Assembly (NCBI GenBank): GCA_963575645.1
Contig: OY754465.1
Coordinates: 7,068,001 to 7,132,000, forward strand
Reading direction: 5' to 3'
Origin: Xanthostigma xanthostigma
Lineage: Eukaryota; Arthropoda; Insecta; Raphidioptera; Raphidiidae
Length of the DNA stretch: 64,000 nucleotides
Position 1 is the first letter of the stretch. Each line of letters begins with the position of its first letter. This document shows, one piece after another, positions 54,267-64,000 of this stretch. A program made the position numbers and the translations under genes. Below the pieces are notes generated by a model. That model worked only from the letters and a program-made list of their open reading frames with translations, was not told where the DNA came from and did not search any database.

Positions 54267-54689
54267 CTAGATACTAAACATTCAAAATATGAATTGTACA
54301 AAGGTCAAACAATTTGGTAGCCTTAATAATCAACTAGAATAGAATTTAGGGAACAAAAAACAACATTTCCATAGATATCGACATTGAGTAGAACTGGAGC
54401 ACAAATGACAAAATTTGTCCGCCATATTGAAGTTGCCATATTGAATTTCCAAATATTGATCAAATTACATATCTACTTTGAGTCGCATCGGAAAATAAAT
54501 GACAAAACTCGACCGCCATATTGCAATCGCCATCTTGAAGTTTGCTCTCACTCGCACTCGTATGCCCGCATAATACCATTGCGTACGTAGGTAAGCACGT
54601 GTTTTATGTAACTTTAAAACCTGTGTTCTCTAAAAGGGCCCCGCTTTGGAGCTAGCAAATTAGTATACGTTCTTAACTAAATATTGTAC
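54267..54689. other. Unassigned sequence
   Basis: Contains two related words, CCGCCATATTGAAGTTGCCA and CCGCCATATTGCAATCGCCA, about 95 bp apart (54419, 54510). Otherwise nothing recognised. Confidence 0.4.
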
Positions 54690-55265
54690 ACTAGTGTGAC
54701 CTGTGCGAATTATTCGCACTAAATAAGTATAATTATTATCACTTTAAATATGATTGCACGTATTCAATTCGTTTCTAATTTTGCACACTGTTTATAACGT
54801 TCTTCTTTTTGTTGTATTACAATATGAAGCTCAGATGACAGATCGAAGAAATATTTTACTAAAATTGTCATATAGAGCCGCAAGTAGCAAAAGCGTTGAG
54901 CTAAGCCGTCAGATGGCATCATGCAGCATTGCTGTGACGTTGTTCAGCGTTGCTCGCTGTTTCAAAATTATAGCCGTTAGATGGCAATATGCAGTATTGT
55001 GTCTGTTGTATTACAATATGAAGGTCAGATGACAGATCGAAGTGTTGATGTTGTTTCAAAATTAACGCCGTCAGAAGGCAGACGTTGTTCAGCGTTGCTG
55101 TATTTTAATTAATTTACAAAAATAAAAGCAATAATAAATTTTTTAGTTGTCGATGTCAGTAGAGCAAGCAATTATATGTAAAATGATATATAATTTATGT
55201 GGAGAAATTGTGAGGTTTTTTCTAAAAAGGGAGGCAAACATCTTTAACCTTAGCGTATTAATATA
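54690..55265 (+). repeat. Dispersed repeat family M, copy 2
   Basis: Inverted mate of 42745-43345, beginning with ACTAGTGTGACCTGTGCGAA and the palindrome GTGCGAATTATTCGCAC. It contains repeated CCGTCAGATGGCA / CCGTTAGATGGCA units and CAGCGTTGCT words. The 92-codon frame inside (54754-55032) resembles the one in copy 1 only because the DNA is shared. Confidence 0.7.
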
Positions 55266-55810
55266 CATATATGATTTACTGATAAAAGCTTAGCTTGAAA
55301 TGACATAGTTCTGGCGCGTCTTTGTTCTCTATTGAGAAATACTGTTTGTACCTCTACGTATAAACATAAGATGAACAATTTAATCTATGAATCTATGAAA
55401 ACAGACACTCAAGTCACACACTGTTAAGGAATCTTCTTGAATCTCAGAGTTCAAATTCAATTATATTTTAATGCTACGTAATAAAAAGCGATAAAAAATT
55501 CATGCAACTTCCCTATTAGTACCCAAACTTCAAACATAGCGTACTTTTTATACAGCTAAGCTAAGTTTTATGATAAGACTTCCGTGAAAATCGACATTGA
55601 CTCGATCGAAGAAGCGGGAAAAGGATAGTAATACATCATTAAAATGTGGAAATCAGCAACTATAAAGCGCACGCTGACTTCTAGAGATTAACGGTAATTT
55701 CTCAATGTCAACCCTGAGTGACGTATCGCCACTGATGTGATGCGAGCCGTGAACCGTGAGAGAGAAGAAATCATACACAGAAGCAGTGACCGTCCGTCCG
55801 TCCGACCATA
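55266..55810. other. Unassigned sequence
   Basis: Nothing recognised apart from a GTCC microsatellite-like stretch at 55789-55804. Confidence 0.4.
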
Positions 55811-56900
55811 TAGTGATGTGTCACTCCTGAGCGAGCCGTTCATAATGAAAGACTCCTGTCTCGAAGCAGAGCGAATCGCTCTTTTTTGTGAATTACTCAC
55901 TCCGAGCGCCATTGTTCTGTGCTGAGCTGTTCTGTACTGTTGCATTCGCACATTTGCAGAGCGCACACAGTCTAGGGCACAGAGGCACTAGTGAATTTTG
56001 CACGTACGGAGTTATCTTTGCTGAGTCATTTAATGTTGAATGACACACTGTAAGCTTACAGTGACTTAAACCATTCACATTGACGTCGTTGACAAAGATA
56101 TAATATTGTAACAATAACATTATTATTGTTAAGCTTTTATTACACTTTATAGTTTATCCGAAATGCGAATAATATAAGATCAGAATCATATTAAAATGAG
56201 CTCTGAGCTGAGTGTGTGTATTGTGCTGTGCAATGCTACGTGACTCCTGAGCATGCATGATGACAGTTCACACCTCTGCAGTCTGCACACTTGTGTAGTG
56301 CGTACTGTCTAGTGTCGCTCCTTTGAACGACTCGCTCTGAACGACTCTTTTTAGTGAGCGGAGCGCACGGAGCCAGCTCCAGTGGTGTTGTCGAGCCGGA
56401 ACGCTCCGGAACGTCGTTCCGGTACTTCCTTTTTGGACAGGAACGCGTTCCGGAACTAAAGATGATTTATGATAACGAGAATTCCAAACAATGAAAAAAA
56501 TAATGTAAATCTTACTTTAGGATTTTATTAACGTAATTTGTTTTTTTTTCTCAAATCGACATAACAATTGAAAAAATTTGAACAATGTGCCAACAAATAG
56601 AAAAATTCCAAACAAAAAAAAAATAATGTAAATCTTACTTTAGGATTTTATTAACGTAATTTGTTTTTTTTTCTCAAATCGACATAACAATTGAAAAAAT
56701 TTGAACAATGTGCCAACAAATAGAAAAATTCCAAACAATGAAAAAAATAATATTAAAATGTATTTCAGTTACAGTTTTTTACCTCTTTTCACCCCCCCCC
56801 CCCCCCCCGTCGTCAAATTTGGGAGCGTTCCGGTAAAAAAAAAAATTAGCACAACACCACTGGCCAGCTCCCAATAAAAAGTCATGTGGACACATCACTA
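55811..56900 (+). mobile_element. Probable hAT-type MITE with GAGCGA motifs, host of a nested MITE
   Basis: Ends TAGTGATGTGTCACTCCTGA and inverted GTGGACACATCACTA. The interior reiterates GAGCGAGCCGTTCATAATGA-like and GAACGACTCGCTCTGAACGA words. It is interrupted by the MITE at 56380-56862. I found no 8-bp target duplication. Instead AGAAGCAGTGACCGTCC occurs on both flanks (55781 and 56905), which needs another explanation. Confidence 0.55.
56380..56862 (+). mobile_element. hAT-type MITE with GTTCCGGAACG motifs
   Basis: Ends CAGTGGTGTTGTCGAGCC and inverted AGCACAACACCACTG, with an exact 8-bp target duplication GCCAGCTC (56372-56379 and 56863-56870). CGGAACGCTCCGGAACG and GTTCCGG words are reiterated at the left, GAGCGTTCCGG at the right. 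The interior holds a near-identical direct repeat of about 115 bp (around 56485 and 56600) and an 18-bp poly-C run at 56791. Confidence 0.85.
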
Positions 56901-57176
56901 ACATAGAAGCAGTGACCGTCCATAGCTCAATTGCCACAGCGTCAATATGACCCGATGTCCTCTCAACACCTACATGCATGCGTGACGTGATCCCTGTTGA
57001 CCTCGTCTGGTAGCCATTACATCACAATATATGGATTATTTTACAATAGGGACTCTTTTTGACAGTCTCGTGGAACAATTTTAATGGCCTTGACGCCATA
57101 TTCTATTCTATACGCAGATTACAATCGTTATCTGATTGGTCCTTTATATAAAGAATTAAAATTGATACATAAGATA
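56901..57176. other. Unassigned sequence
   Basis: No feature supported. Confidence 0.4.
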
Positions 57177-57460
57177 CCAGCGGTCCCGCCCGGTTTCACC
57201 CGGGTGCAAAAGAACGAATGGGGGGATTAGTACGCACGTTCATCTTAGTTTACCGAGATGAATGTTGTGTCCAAATTTCCTGATGAAAAGTTTTTGTCAG
57301 ACGGACAAATTTCGAGTTACATTTTATACGCTTTACATTAGTTTCACTTGTAAATTTGTATGTATGTATGTATGCAAGTTTGCATGTTTGTTTGTAACCT
57401 CGTTTGGACTACAGCAAGTGGTTTATTATACTGTTAGTATGTTATGCCACTACTGTAAGA

Positions 57461-57551
57461 GCAATCGTTGACCGAGCGGTCTAAGGCGCTAGTCTTCGCT
57501 GACGTCAACTCTCGGATTCACCGGTCGTGGGTTCTAATCCCGTCCACGCCG
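57461..57551 (+). tRNA. tRNA-Leu/Ser-like passenger, degenerate
   Basis: The A-box region GACCGAGCGGTCTAAGGCGC is typical of eukaryotic tRNA-Leu, and the T arm is GTGGGTTCTAATCCCGT. A long variable region lies between, as expected for a class II tRNA. Neither the acceptor nor a clean anticodon stem pairs, so it is unlikely to be functional. Confidence 0.5.
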
Positions 57552-57654
57552 AAATAAAAAGTTTGTTTTTTTTTCGACAAATTTTTGACAATAAATCGAA
57601 CTAAAAATTGGAAAATAAATATAATTTAAAAAAAACTAAAAAACACGCTTTATA

Positions 57655-57960
57655 TCAAACTAAAAAGTGAAAAATAAATATAGTTTAAAAAAAACTAAAA
57701 AACACGCTTTATATCGAACTAAAAAGTAAAAAATATTTTTTTTTAAGTTTAAAACAATAATGAATAAAAAATACTAGCATGATTGTGAAAAAAGCGTGGG
57801 GCGCTCGATGTACGAAAATGTGGAACAAAGCACCCCACGCTTTTTTCACAATAATACTAGTATTTTTTATTCATTATTGTTTTAAGCTTATTTTTAAAAA
57901 AATATTTTTTACTTTTTAGTTCAATATAAAGCGTGTTTTTTAGTCTTTTTTAAACTATAT
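57655..57960. repeat. Foldback insert in Helitron
   Basis: Arms of about 130 bp: AAAAAACACGCTTTATATCG, TTAAAACAATAATGAATAAA and TTGTGAAAAAAGCGTGGGGC on the left pair with the right arm, ending AAAGCGTGTTTTTTAGT. The unit AACACGCTTTATATC...AAACTAAAAAGT is also tandemly repeated at its left border (57645, 57705). Confidence 0.75.
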
Positions 57961-58132
57961 TTTTTCAATAATGCTCCGGTCCTATTGGTCGTGGCGTGAT
58001 ATTATATAGCCTATAGCCTTCTTAGATAAATGGACTATCCAAAAAAATTTTTTTTTCAATTCGAACCAGTAGTTCCTGAGATTAGCGCGTTCAACAAACA
58101 AACAAACAACCTCTTCAGCTTTATATATTAGA

Positions 58133-59323
58133 TAGGTACAAATAAATATAAACAGAAAAAAGTGATGGAAACTGGAAATTCGCTCTAGGAATCTTTATAA
58201 CTGTTCTGTTACAGACTAAGTTACGATTTTATTTATTTTAATTAATTGAGCTAACGTCTGTATAATTAATTAATAAAACAACTCTCACAGTATGTGGATT
58301 TTGTAATCCGTTACTATATATACAGACACCGGACAACCATACCATATTAGGTATATATAAAATATATTATAAACAAATTCTTCAGTTTTATATATTAGTA
58401 TAGAGTATAGATATAGATTTACACAAAATATGTTAATCAAAGCCAATGGAAATCTTTTATAAACCCAAATATAATACATACTATACAAGTGATAAGTTGT
58501 CCTAATCCGAACGATCGACGAGATCTTCGTTACAACTGTCTGATTGGCGGCAGTTCAAGCGGCAATGAGCTTATTTCACTATGTGCTTTGTATCGTGAAT
58601 TTAGCAACAGCGCTCATTATTAATTTGTTGGTGCTCTTAACATATTTTTAGCTGACAGGAAAGTGATAAACAATTCGTGTCGCCTAAAAAAATAAGGAGA
58701 CACGTAATTTCTTTATAGATTTTAGCAAAGTTGTATTAATTTATAAACTTACTTTACGCATTATTTAGGTTATAGAAATCTTTCGGTTTTTAAAATCGCC
58801 CCACAGGAAACTGATAATTTTGCTCACCTTTAGGTATTTATCCCCAAAAAGATATTTTCTGATCTCGCTAACATTTACTGTACAGTGACATAATATTTTT
58901 ATTTCGATTACCTTTACAATAACTTCCTAATGTACTAATTATATTTAGCTAGACAGAGAGAGCATCTAGGTAAATGTCCTCTGCAACGTCACTTCCACCG
59001 GTATTCAAACCCAGTAACTTCCTAATGCGAGTTTGAAGCTCTCGCTTGGTCAGTTCTAATTATATAAGTTCTTACCCGACGTCGGTTCAAGCAAAGCATA
59101 TGATATATAGCTCAAGTAGCTATAACACTTTCTCGGTATTCATGTATTATTGAACAGAAGTCTGTAGGAGTACATCAAAGTTTAAAGTTGGTAGAAATGC
59201 AACTGTATTTGAACCTAATCAAAAGCATGTTCGTTTGTTTTTTTTATTTTAAGATAACTAACTGTCGACTACAGAACTAGTCCAAGCGGCAGACGCGAAA
59301 AATGGTTCCGATTTTATAGAGAA
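58133..59323. other. Unassigned sequence with a Helitron 5'-end fragment
   Basis: At about 58370-58405 TTCAGTTTTATATATTAGTA followed by TAGAG repeats the inverted Helitron 5' terminus, a fragment only. A small hairpin CGTGTCGCCT...AGGAGACACG lies near 58677. No gene recognised. Confidence 0.4.
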
Positions 59324-60064
59324 CTAGCGGTCCCGCCCGGTTTCACCCGAGTGCAAAAGAACGAATGGGGAAGAGAGGGACATGAGCACGCACATTCATC
59401 TATAGTTTACCGTGATGAATGTTGTGTCCAAATTTTATGATGATCGGAGTGACCGTTCAAAAGTTTTTGTCGATAAAAAGCAGTATTTATACTTTAGATA
59501 ATAAATTTATTTTAAATCAATAATTACTGGAATTAATAAAATATAATAAATATTTAATTGAAAACACTGTAGGAAAATATTTTTTATATAGATACTGTAA
59601 CAGTTTTCAAATGGGCTATTAATTAGATTTATTTAATTTTAATTAGTCGTAAATAAAATTAAAATAAATTTAAATGTAAGAAAGTAATGTAGAATATTAC
59701 AAAAAATTGGAAATATATTCGCCCAACGTGGAGCTCGAACCCACGACCCTGATATTAAGAGTCGCGTGATCTACCGACTGAGCTAGCCGGACTTGTGAAT
59801 GTGCGACGTTAATATTGAAATATTTAGTTAGGGCATTTCACCTGAATAGACGCTAAATTTTGAAATACATTTTGCAACATTTTTCATTGATGCTCCGCTT
59901 CTATTGGTCGTAGCGTGATATTATATAGCCTATAGCCTACCTCGATAAGTGGGCTATCCAACAAAAATTTTTTTTTTCAATTTGAACCAGTAGTTCCTGA
60001 GATTAGCGCGTTTAACTAAACAAACAAACAAGTTCTTCAGCTTTTATTATTATATTAGTATAGA
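59324..60064 (-). mobile_element. Helitron carrying a tRNA-Lys-like segment
   Basis: The plus strand starts CTAGCGGTCCCGCCCGGTTT after A and ends TATATTAGTATAGA before T. It is the closest relative of 30095-30702 with the same central tRNA position, and it carries GCTCCGCTTCTATTGGTCGT and GAGATTAGCGCGTTTAAC. Confidence 0.85.
59720..59792 (-). tRNA. tRNA-Lys-like (CTT) passenger, degenerate
   Basis: On the minus strand CCGGCTAGCTCAGTCGGTAG, the anticodon loop CTCTTAA (CTT, Lys) and T arm CGTGGGTTCGAGCTCCACG closely follow eukaryotic tRNA-Lys. The acceptor nearly pairs. The anticodon stem (CGCGA / TATCA) does not pair, so it is a pseudo-tRNA. Confidence 0.65.
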
Positions 60065-60297
60065 TGAAACTTACAGAAAAGATAGTACATAATATAGTGA
60101 CTTCAATCACTCGCCTAGACAACCTTGCGACAAGATAATCTGACAGCGGGGAAACATCACTTCCCATTTTGATAGAGTTATCCCACAGAGCTAGAGCTTT
60201 TGACTACATCACAATGAATACCGGAAGAAGTCTTTCCTCACGGACGAGGTTCTCGCAGGATATTTTGAAAACGTTGTTAGGATTCCGTACCCGAAGG

Positions 60298-60787
60298 TAG
60301 GGATGTCGGAAGTGAAAAACAATATCGATATATCGATGTATCGATATTTATAAAAATATCAATATCGACGTCGATATATCGAGGAAAAAATATCGATATA
60401 TCGGTCTTTACCAAAGATAATAGTGTATTTAGCTTAATATTATCAATAGTAATTTTTATTTTTATACAAAATGTATCTACATTATTTTAATGTACAAAAA
60501 TCTCAATAAAAATGAAGGTATATTTTTACCAGTATTTCTTTTTATTAGGCAATATAATAATTACAAAAATATCAAAAACTAAAAAGCTATCTTCTAACTT
60601 ATTTGTTCGGACGTTTTGGATTCTAGTAACTTTAGTTACATAAGTAATTAAAAAAAATATATCGTTTTTGATACAATTTTCGATATTGGATATTTTGTAT
60701 CGATATATTGGATCAAAATATATCGGCTAAAATATCGATGTTTTAAATTAAAAACATCGATATATCGATACTTTTTCAACATCCCTA
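60298..60787 (+). mobile_element. hAT-type MITE with TATCGATATATCG motifs
   Basis: Ends TAGGGATGTCGGAAGTG and inverted TTTTTCAACATCCCTA, with target duplication CCCGAAGG / CACGAAGG (7 of 8). TATCGATATATCGAT is reiterated many times in both subterminal regions, giving a strongly self-complementary element of 490 bp. No transposase. Confidence 0.85.
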
Positions 60788-62301
60788 CACGAAGGGTGTC
60801 CAACGGGATCCAATTACTAAGCCTCTGCTGTCCCTCTGTCAGCGGGCTGTATCTCATGAAGCGTAATAGAAAAATGTTCACAGAATGTGTATTTCTATTG
60901 CCGCTATAACAATAAATGATAAAAAACCAAATTTTTTATACACAATACATTCTATATTATACATACACAAACCGCAAACAACGTGCTACGCACGTACATA
61001 GTATATCAATTATAGGTAATACAAAACAAACGTCCGCTAACGGTGCATTTATACAGCATTATACTCGAACATTTTTTAAAATACAATTATGAGAACTCTC
61101 GCATATAGCACAGTACGACTGCTAGACTCAGATATAGCCACGGTTGGAAAATGTACCGCGACCTTTGTCGATGTATGGGTACAACAGTTTTCCAACGGCA
61201 TAGCGGGAAAAATCTTCGAGACTCGATTTCCGTGACGGATGAACTATTTACATATCTACATGTTTGTACGAAGTTCTCGGTGCGCGAATCCGACTCGCAA
61301 TCGGTTGGTTTGTTCTGCAACCGCGATGGACATTTTACAGGTTCACTATAATGTCCTTCTCTTTATTCTCTTTTCTACTTACACCTTACGCTTACATGAC
61401 AGATACATAAAAGGTTTTGTGTTGTTTATTGTAATGCAACCTGCATTGCAGTGTCTGCTGTCGCGAGAGGATTTATGAATATGAATGAATGAATGGAGAG
61501 AACAAGTTGTTCATCAGTCAAAATAATCATGCACACTTAGTTCACGTCCTTTCATAAAAATACGTTTAGTTAATTTTCATAAAATCATAATTTAATGACT
61601 TTATAGAATCAGCCATTGAAAAATGCATATTCTCAATTTTTAAAAGGATTACTAGTGTACCCGTGCAAAACCTTTTGCATGTATTTTCATATTGTTTTCA
61701 AAAATCGATATTTTGATACAGACCTACGACAATAATTTTATTGCTCTTGCATTAGTTTCCATTTACAGTTATTTTTCTTTTGATTTAGCTTGATCCATCA
61801 AGTTGTCTCTATATTTAATTGGTTATAAATTCAAAGAAAATGTATGAGATCTGTTCATCGTTGTCATGGTTACCCCGCAAGAGCTGTCACAATTCATTTT
61901 TAGAAAATCTAACCTCATTTGATACATTTACGATTTTCACTATTTTTTTCTGATCTGAGACCAAATTTTAGACTTGGTAAAGTCCACGTAATATTTAAAA
62001 ACTCTATTTTGGCTTTAAATTAACATAAACTTACACGTTCTTAAATTATTTGAAAAATAAAAAAAAAATTATTTGTGTATTAATATTTGGAATATTTGCG
62101 CTAAAAAACTAACTAATTTAAATATACACTTCAAATTATTGTCAAAGTCGACTTGTCAAACTGTTTGTAAAATCTCCGACCTACGTACATATATGCATTT
62201 CTCTCACACTCATGTCTCGTGAACATCGAAGGATTTTCTCTCTTTACGTTCCTCTTCACCCCGCTAACCCCTCGTCATTTTTACTATTATCGCTTGAAAT
62301 C
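60788..62301. other. Unassigned sequence with a repeat J fragment
   Basis: TCGGTGCGCGAATCCGACTC followed by GCAATCGGTTGG (61274-61310) is an inverted repeat J piece. The neighbourhood 61080-61450 is more balanced in composition and has overlapping frames on both strands, without a recognisable domain. The remainder is AT-rich. Confidence 0.4.
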
Positions 62302-63180
62302 TATATGACAATTTTAGTAAAATATTTCTTCGATCTGTCATCTGAACTTCATATTGTAATACAACAAAAAGAAGAACGTTATAAGCAGTGTGCAAAATTA
62401 GAAACGAATTGAATACCTGCAATCATATTTAAAAAAATGGTTGTCTGTAAAGTCGGTTTACGGACGATAGTTTTACGTGATAACGTATTCCGTAATACAT
62501 AACCTAAACCTCCCAAAATTTGGTTTCAATCCGCTTATCCTTGGTGTCGGAATGATAAGAAATGTCAAAAGTGACGTTTGCAACTGTCAAAGTATTATGT
62601 TCTAATAATAATTAGTTATTCCAATACTTAACTTAGAAGGCGTTGCATTTTACAAAATACTAATGTCAAAAAATTGAATTAAACATTAGAAATGCAGTCG
62701 TTTTCATGTTAAGACAAGACATACGTTATCTTCTAATTTCCATGTACGGCAAACAAAGACGACCGACCGCGTCGCGCCATGCATTAGACAACATTGCATT
62801 TATACAGCTATTTTTCTATATAAATTTGTATAAAAAAACTGTTTAGGCAAATTCTGTTATACGAAATCTATGTAAAATGTTCTCCTCTTTCGTTTAAGAC
62901 TGGTTTCAAACCGATCTGATTTAAATTGAGCGAGAAATTAGCAAAAAGCACGCACAGGGTCAGGCGGAACGTTACGCGTTACGAACGTTAGGAATGTTAG
63001 GAACGTTAGGATTTAGGAACGTTACACTTTTTCGTGCATGCAGCCAGTATTTTATCAATTTATAAGATTGGTGATTCATCAATTTATAAGACGTTATCAC
63101 GTCAAAAATAATTTTGTAAAGTGATAATTATTTTACTTATTTAGTGCGAATAATTCGCACAGGTCAAACTAGTTTAATAT
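62302..63180 (-). repeat. Dispersed repeat family M, copy 3, split
   Basis: Sequence from ATGACAATTTTAGTAAAATA through CTGCAATCATATTTAAAAAA, then after the insertion from TAATTTTGTAAAGTGATAAT to GTGCGAATAATTCGCACAGG. It equals the uninterrupted copy at about 43150-43340. The Helentron-like copy 7 sits in the A run. Confidence 0.7.
62438..63103 (-). mobile_element. Helentron-like element, copy 7
   Basis: Left end TGGTTGTCTGTAAAGTCGG, right end CGTTATCACGTC. The interior is nearly the same as copy 1 (TTGGTGTCGGAATGATAAGA, GACGACCGACCGCGTCGC). The empty site is known from repeat M copy 1 near 43275, where six A residues stand uninterrupted. Confidence 0.65.
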
Positions 63181-63547
63181 AATATGGTAAATACAAAAGC
63201 ACACTTCAAATCGATCGTATGTGAGCAGTATGGGAAAACTGAAAACGCTTTTAGTCAATAACGGTCGGACTGGGAATATTAGTGTATTAATATATTATAC
63301 AAAATACAGCTGACACAACGTCTGTAAATTGCCACATCTTTACTTATTAGTTATTAGACAGTAACTGTACGACGTGAGACCTTGGCGATCGTTATATACA
63401 GAACAACCACAGAACAACGAAATTTCTTAGTTTCGTACAGAGCTGGAAAGAATTTGATGTCTTAAATAAGTATTTGTAGCTTATATACCTTTTTTTTAGA
63501 AAGTATTTGCGTTTAAAATACTTTTAAAGTGTCAAATAAGCTTTCAT
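63181..63547. other. Unassigned sequence
   Basis: No feature supported. Confidence 0.4.
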
Positions 63548-63790
63548 ATGTATCATAGATACACAAATATTTGATTAACGTCTGATTAGAATTCTTCAAT
63601 AAATAAAATTATCGACCAATTTTTCAGACACATATATTAACAAAAAATAATACCTAATTGATACATGACGTTTCGGTCCGGATTTGAATCTTCTTCAGAA
63701 CTGATCTAAAAAATATAAAAATTGATTAATAATTAGTTTCTAATTGGTATTTGAAAAAAATTCGCTCTAATAAAGTTTTGAATTATCAAA
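63548..63790. mobile_element. Penelope-like remnant O3
   Basis: TTGATTAACGTCTGATTAGA, ATTATCGACCAATTTTTCAG and the hammerhead-like region at 63667-63700 match the left arm of O1. The right arm is not evident, so it is a single-arm copy. Confidence 0.55.
63667..63700 (-). ncRNA. Hammerhead-like motif with consensus boxes
   Basis: Minus strand: CTGAAGA, AGATTCAAATCCGGACC, GAAACGTC. Both conserved boxes (CUGANGA and GAAA) and a GUC cleavage triplet are present. Stem II pairing is imperfect by eye. It is the best-preserved core in the window. Confidence 0.5.
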
Positions 63791-63904
63791 ATTGTAAAAA
63801 TTATTACAAACAATTTTTAATAAGTAGCCATGGATATGATTGTAAGTAGGTACCAAAAAAGAAAGAAAAAATTCATTATTATTTCAAAATAATATTATAT
63901 AAGT

Positions 63905-64000
63905 ATATTAAAATCTTTGATTAACGTCTGATTAGAACTCTTCAATAAATAAAATTATCGATCAATTTTTCAGACAATATATATTAACAAAAAAATATAT
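63905..64000. mobile_element. Penelope-like remnant O4, cut by the window end
   Basis: TTGATTAACGTCTGATTAGA and ATTATCGATCAATTTTTCAG begin another copy of the O family that continues outside the window. Confidence 0.55.

Larger units (their letters stand above)
57177..58132 (-). mobile_element. Helitron with tRNA-like segment and a foldback insert
   Basis: The plus strand starts CCAGCGGTCCCGCCCGGTTT (element 3' end CTGG, still CTRR) after A and ends TATATATTAGA before T. The hairpin CCCGG/CCGGG is intact. It contains a tRNA-like sequence (57461-57551) and a palindromic element (about 57655-57960) that enlarges it to 956 bp. It shares the GCTCCGGTCCTATTGGTCGT region with the other Helitrons. 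Confidence 0.8.

Noticed and set aside
54754-55032. 92-codon frame shared with 43034-43264
   Set aside because: Both belong to dispersed repeat M. Conservation is at the DNA level and the third copy (62302) is broken.
56791-56808. Poly-C run as a functional element
   Set aside because: A homopolymer inside a MITE, likely slippage or partly sequencing error.
59720-59792. Functional tRNA-Lys gene
   Set aside because: The anticodon stem is not paired and the sequence lies inside a Helitron. Kept as a pseudo-tRNA passenger.

Overview
The window looks like intergenic or intronic DNA from a large, AT-rich, repeat-dense arthropod genome, most likely an insect. The order cannot be settled from this sequence. 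Support for a eukaryote comes from tRNA-derived SINEs with microsatellite tails, canonical Helitrons, a 3'-truncated-type LINE, solo LTRs with TATA boxes, MITEs of several DNA-transposon superfamilies, and palindromic elements carrying hammerhead-like motifs. I found no convincing host protein-coding gene, operon, rRNA or intact tRNA gene. Nearly all open frames are accidental readings of repeats. The two real coding remnants are a LINE reverse transcriptase C-terminus (28563-30009, split by a Helitron) and an internally deleted mariner-type transposase (48413-49091).

Layout. 0-10 kb: Helitron (614-1110), hAT-type MITEs (1616-1884, 3052-3586), a large inverted-repeat Penelope-like remnant (5335-6545) holding a Helentron-like insertion, a pogo-like MITE (6948-7436), a long foldback element (7911-8748), and a SINE with a clear target duplication (9201-9719). 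10-20 kb: a Helitron inside an older repeat, a second SINE, a PIF/Harbinger MITE, several minisatellites, another foldback. 20-31 kb: Helentron-like copies, Helitrons, a solo LTR, a hAT MITE, then a LINE carcass split by two Helitrons (28560-30738). 31-42 kb: a second Harbinger MITE, a hierarchical palindrome with CT/GA tracts (32206-32852), a hAT MITE (34619-35533), a Tc1/mariner relic, Penelope-like palindromes, a foldback (40213-41083) and an adjacent reverse-oriented solo LTR. 42-55 kb: Helitron, an inverted pair of a ~570-bp repeat, a second Tc1/mariner relic, the mariner element (48308-49236), a third SINE, two hAT MITEs, one containing a Helentron-like element that itself contains another repeat. 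55-64 kb: nested hAT MITEs, two tRNA-carrying Helitrons, another hAT MITE, a Helentron-like copy in a repeat with known empty sites, and Penelope-like palindromes at the end.

The strongest biology is in how these elements nest. Two rolling-circle groups coexist: TC...CTAG Helitrons inserted between A and T, and a second family with asymmetric terminal inverted repeats and a hairpin beyond the 3' repeat, inserted in A/T runs, which fits Helentrons (Helitron2). At least seven hAT-type MITEs with 8-bp target duplications share one architecture, yet each has its own reiterated subterminal motif. Three unrelated palindromic families carry hammerhead-like cores, as known for Penelope-like elements. 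Boundaries marked with target duplications were read by eye. Family assignments are inferred from termini and motifs, without database searches.
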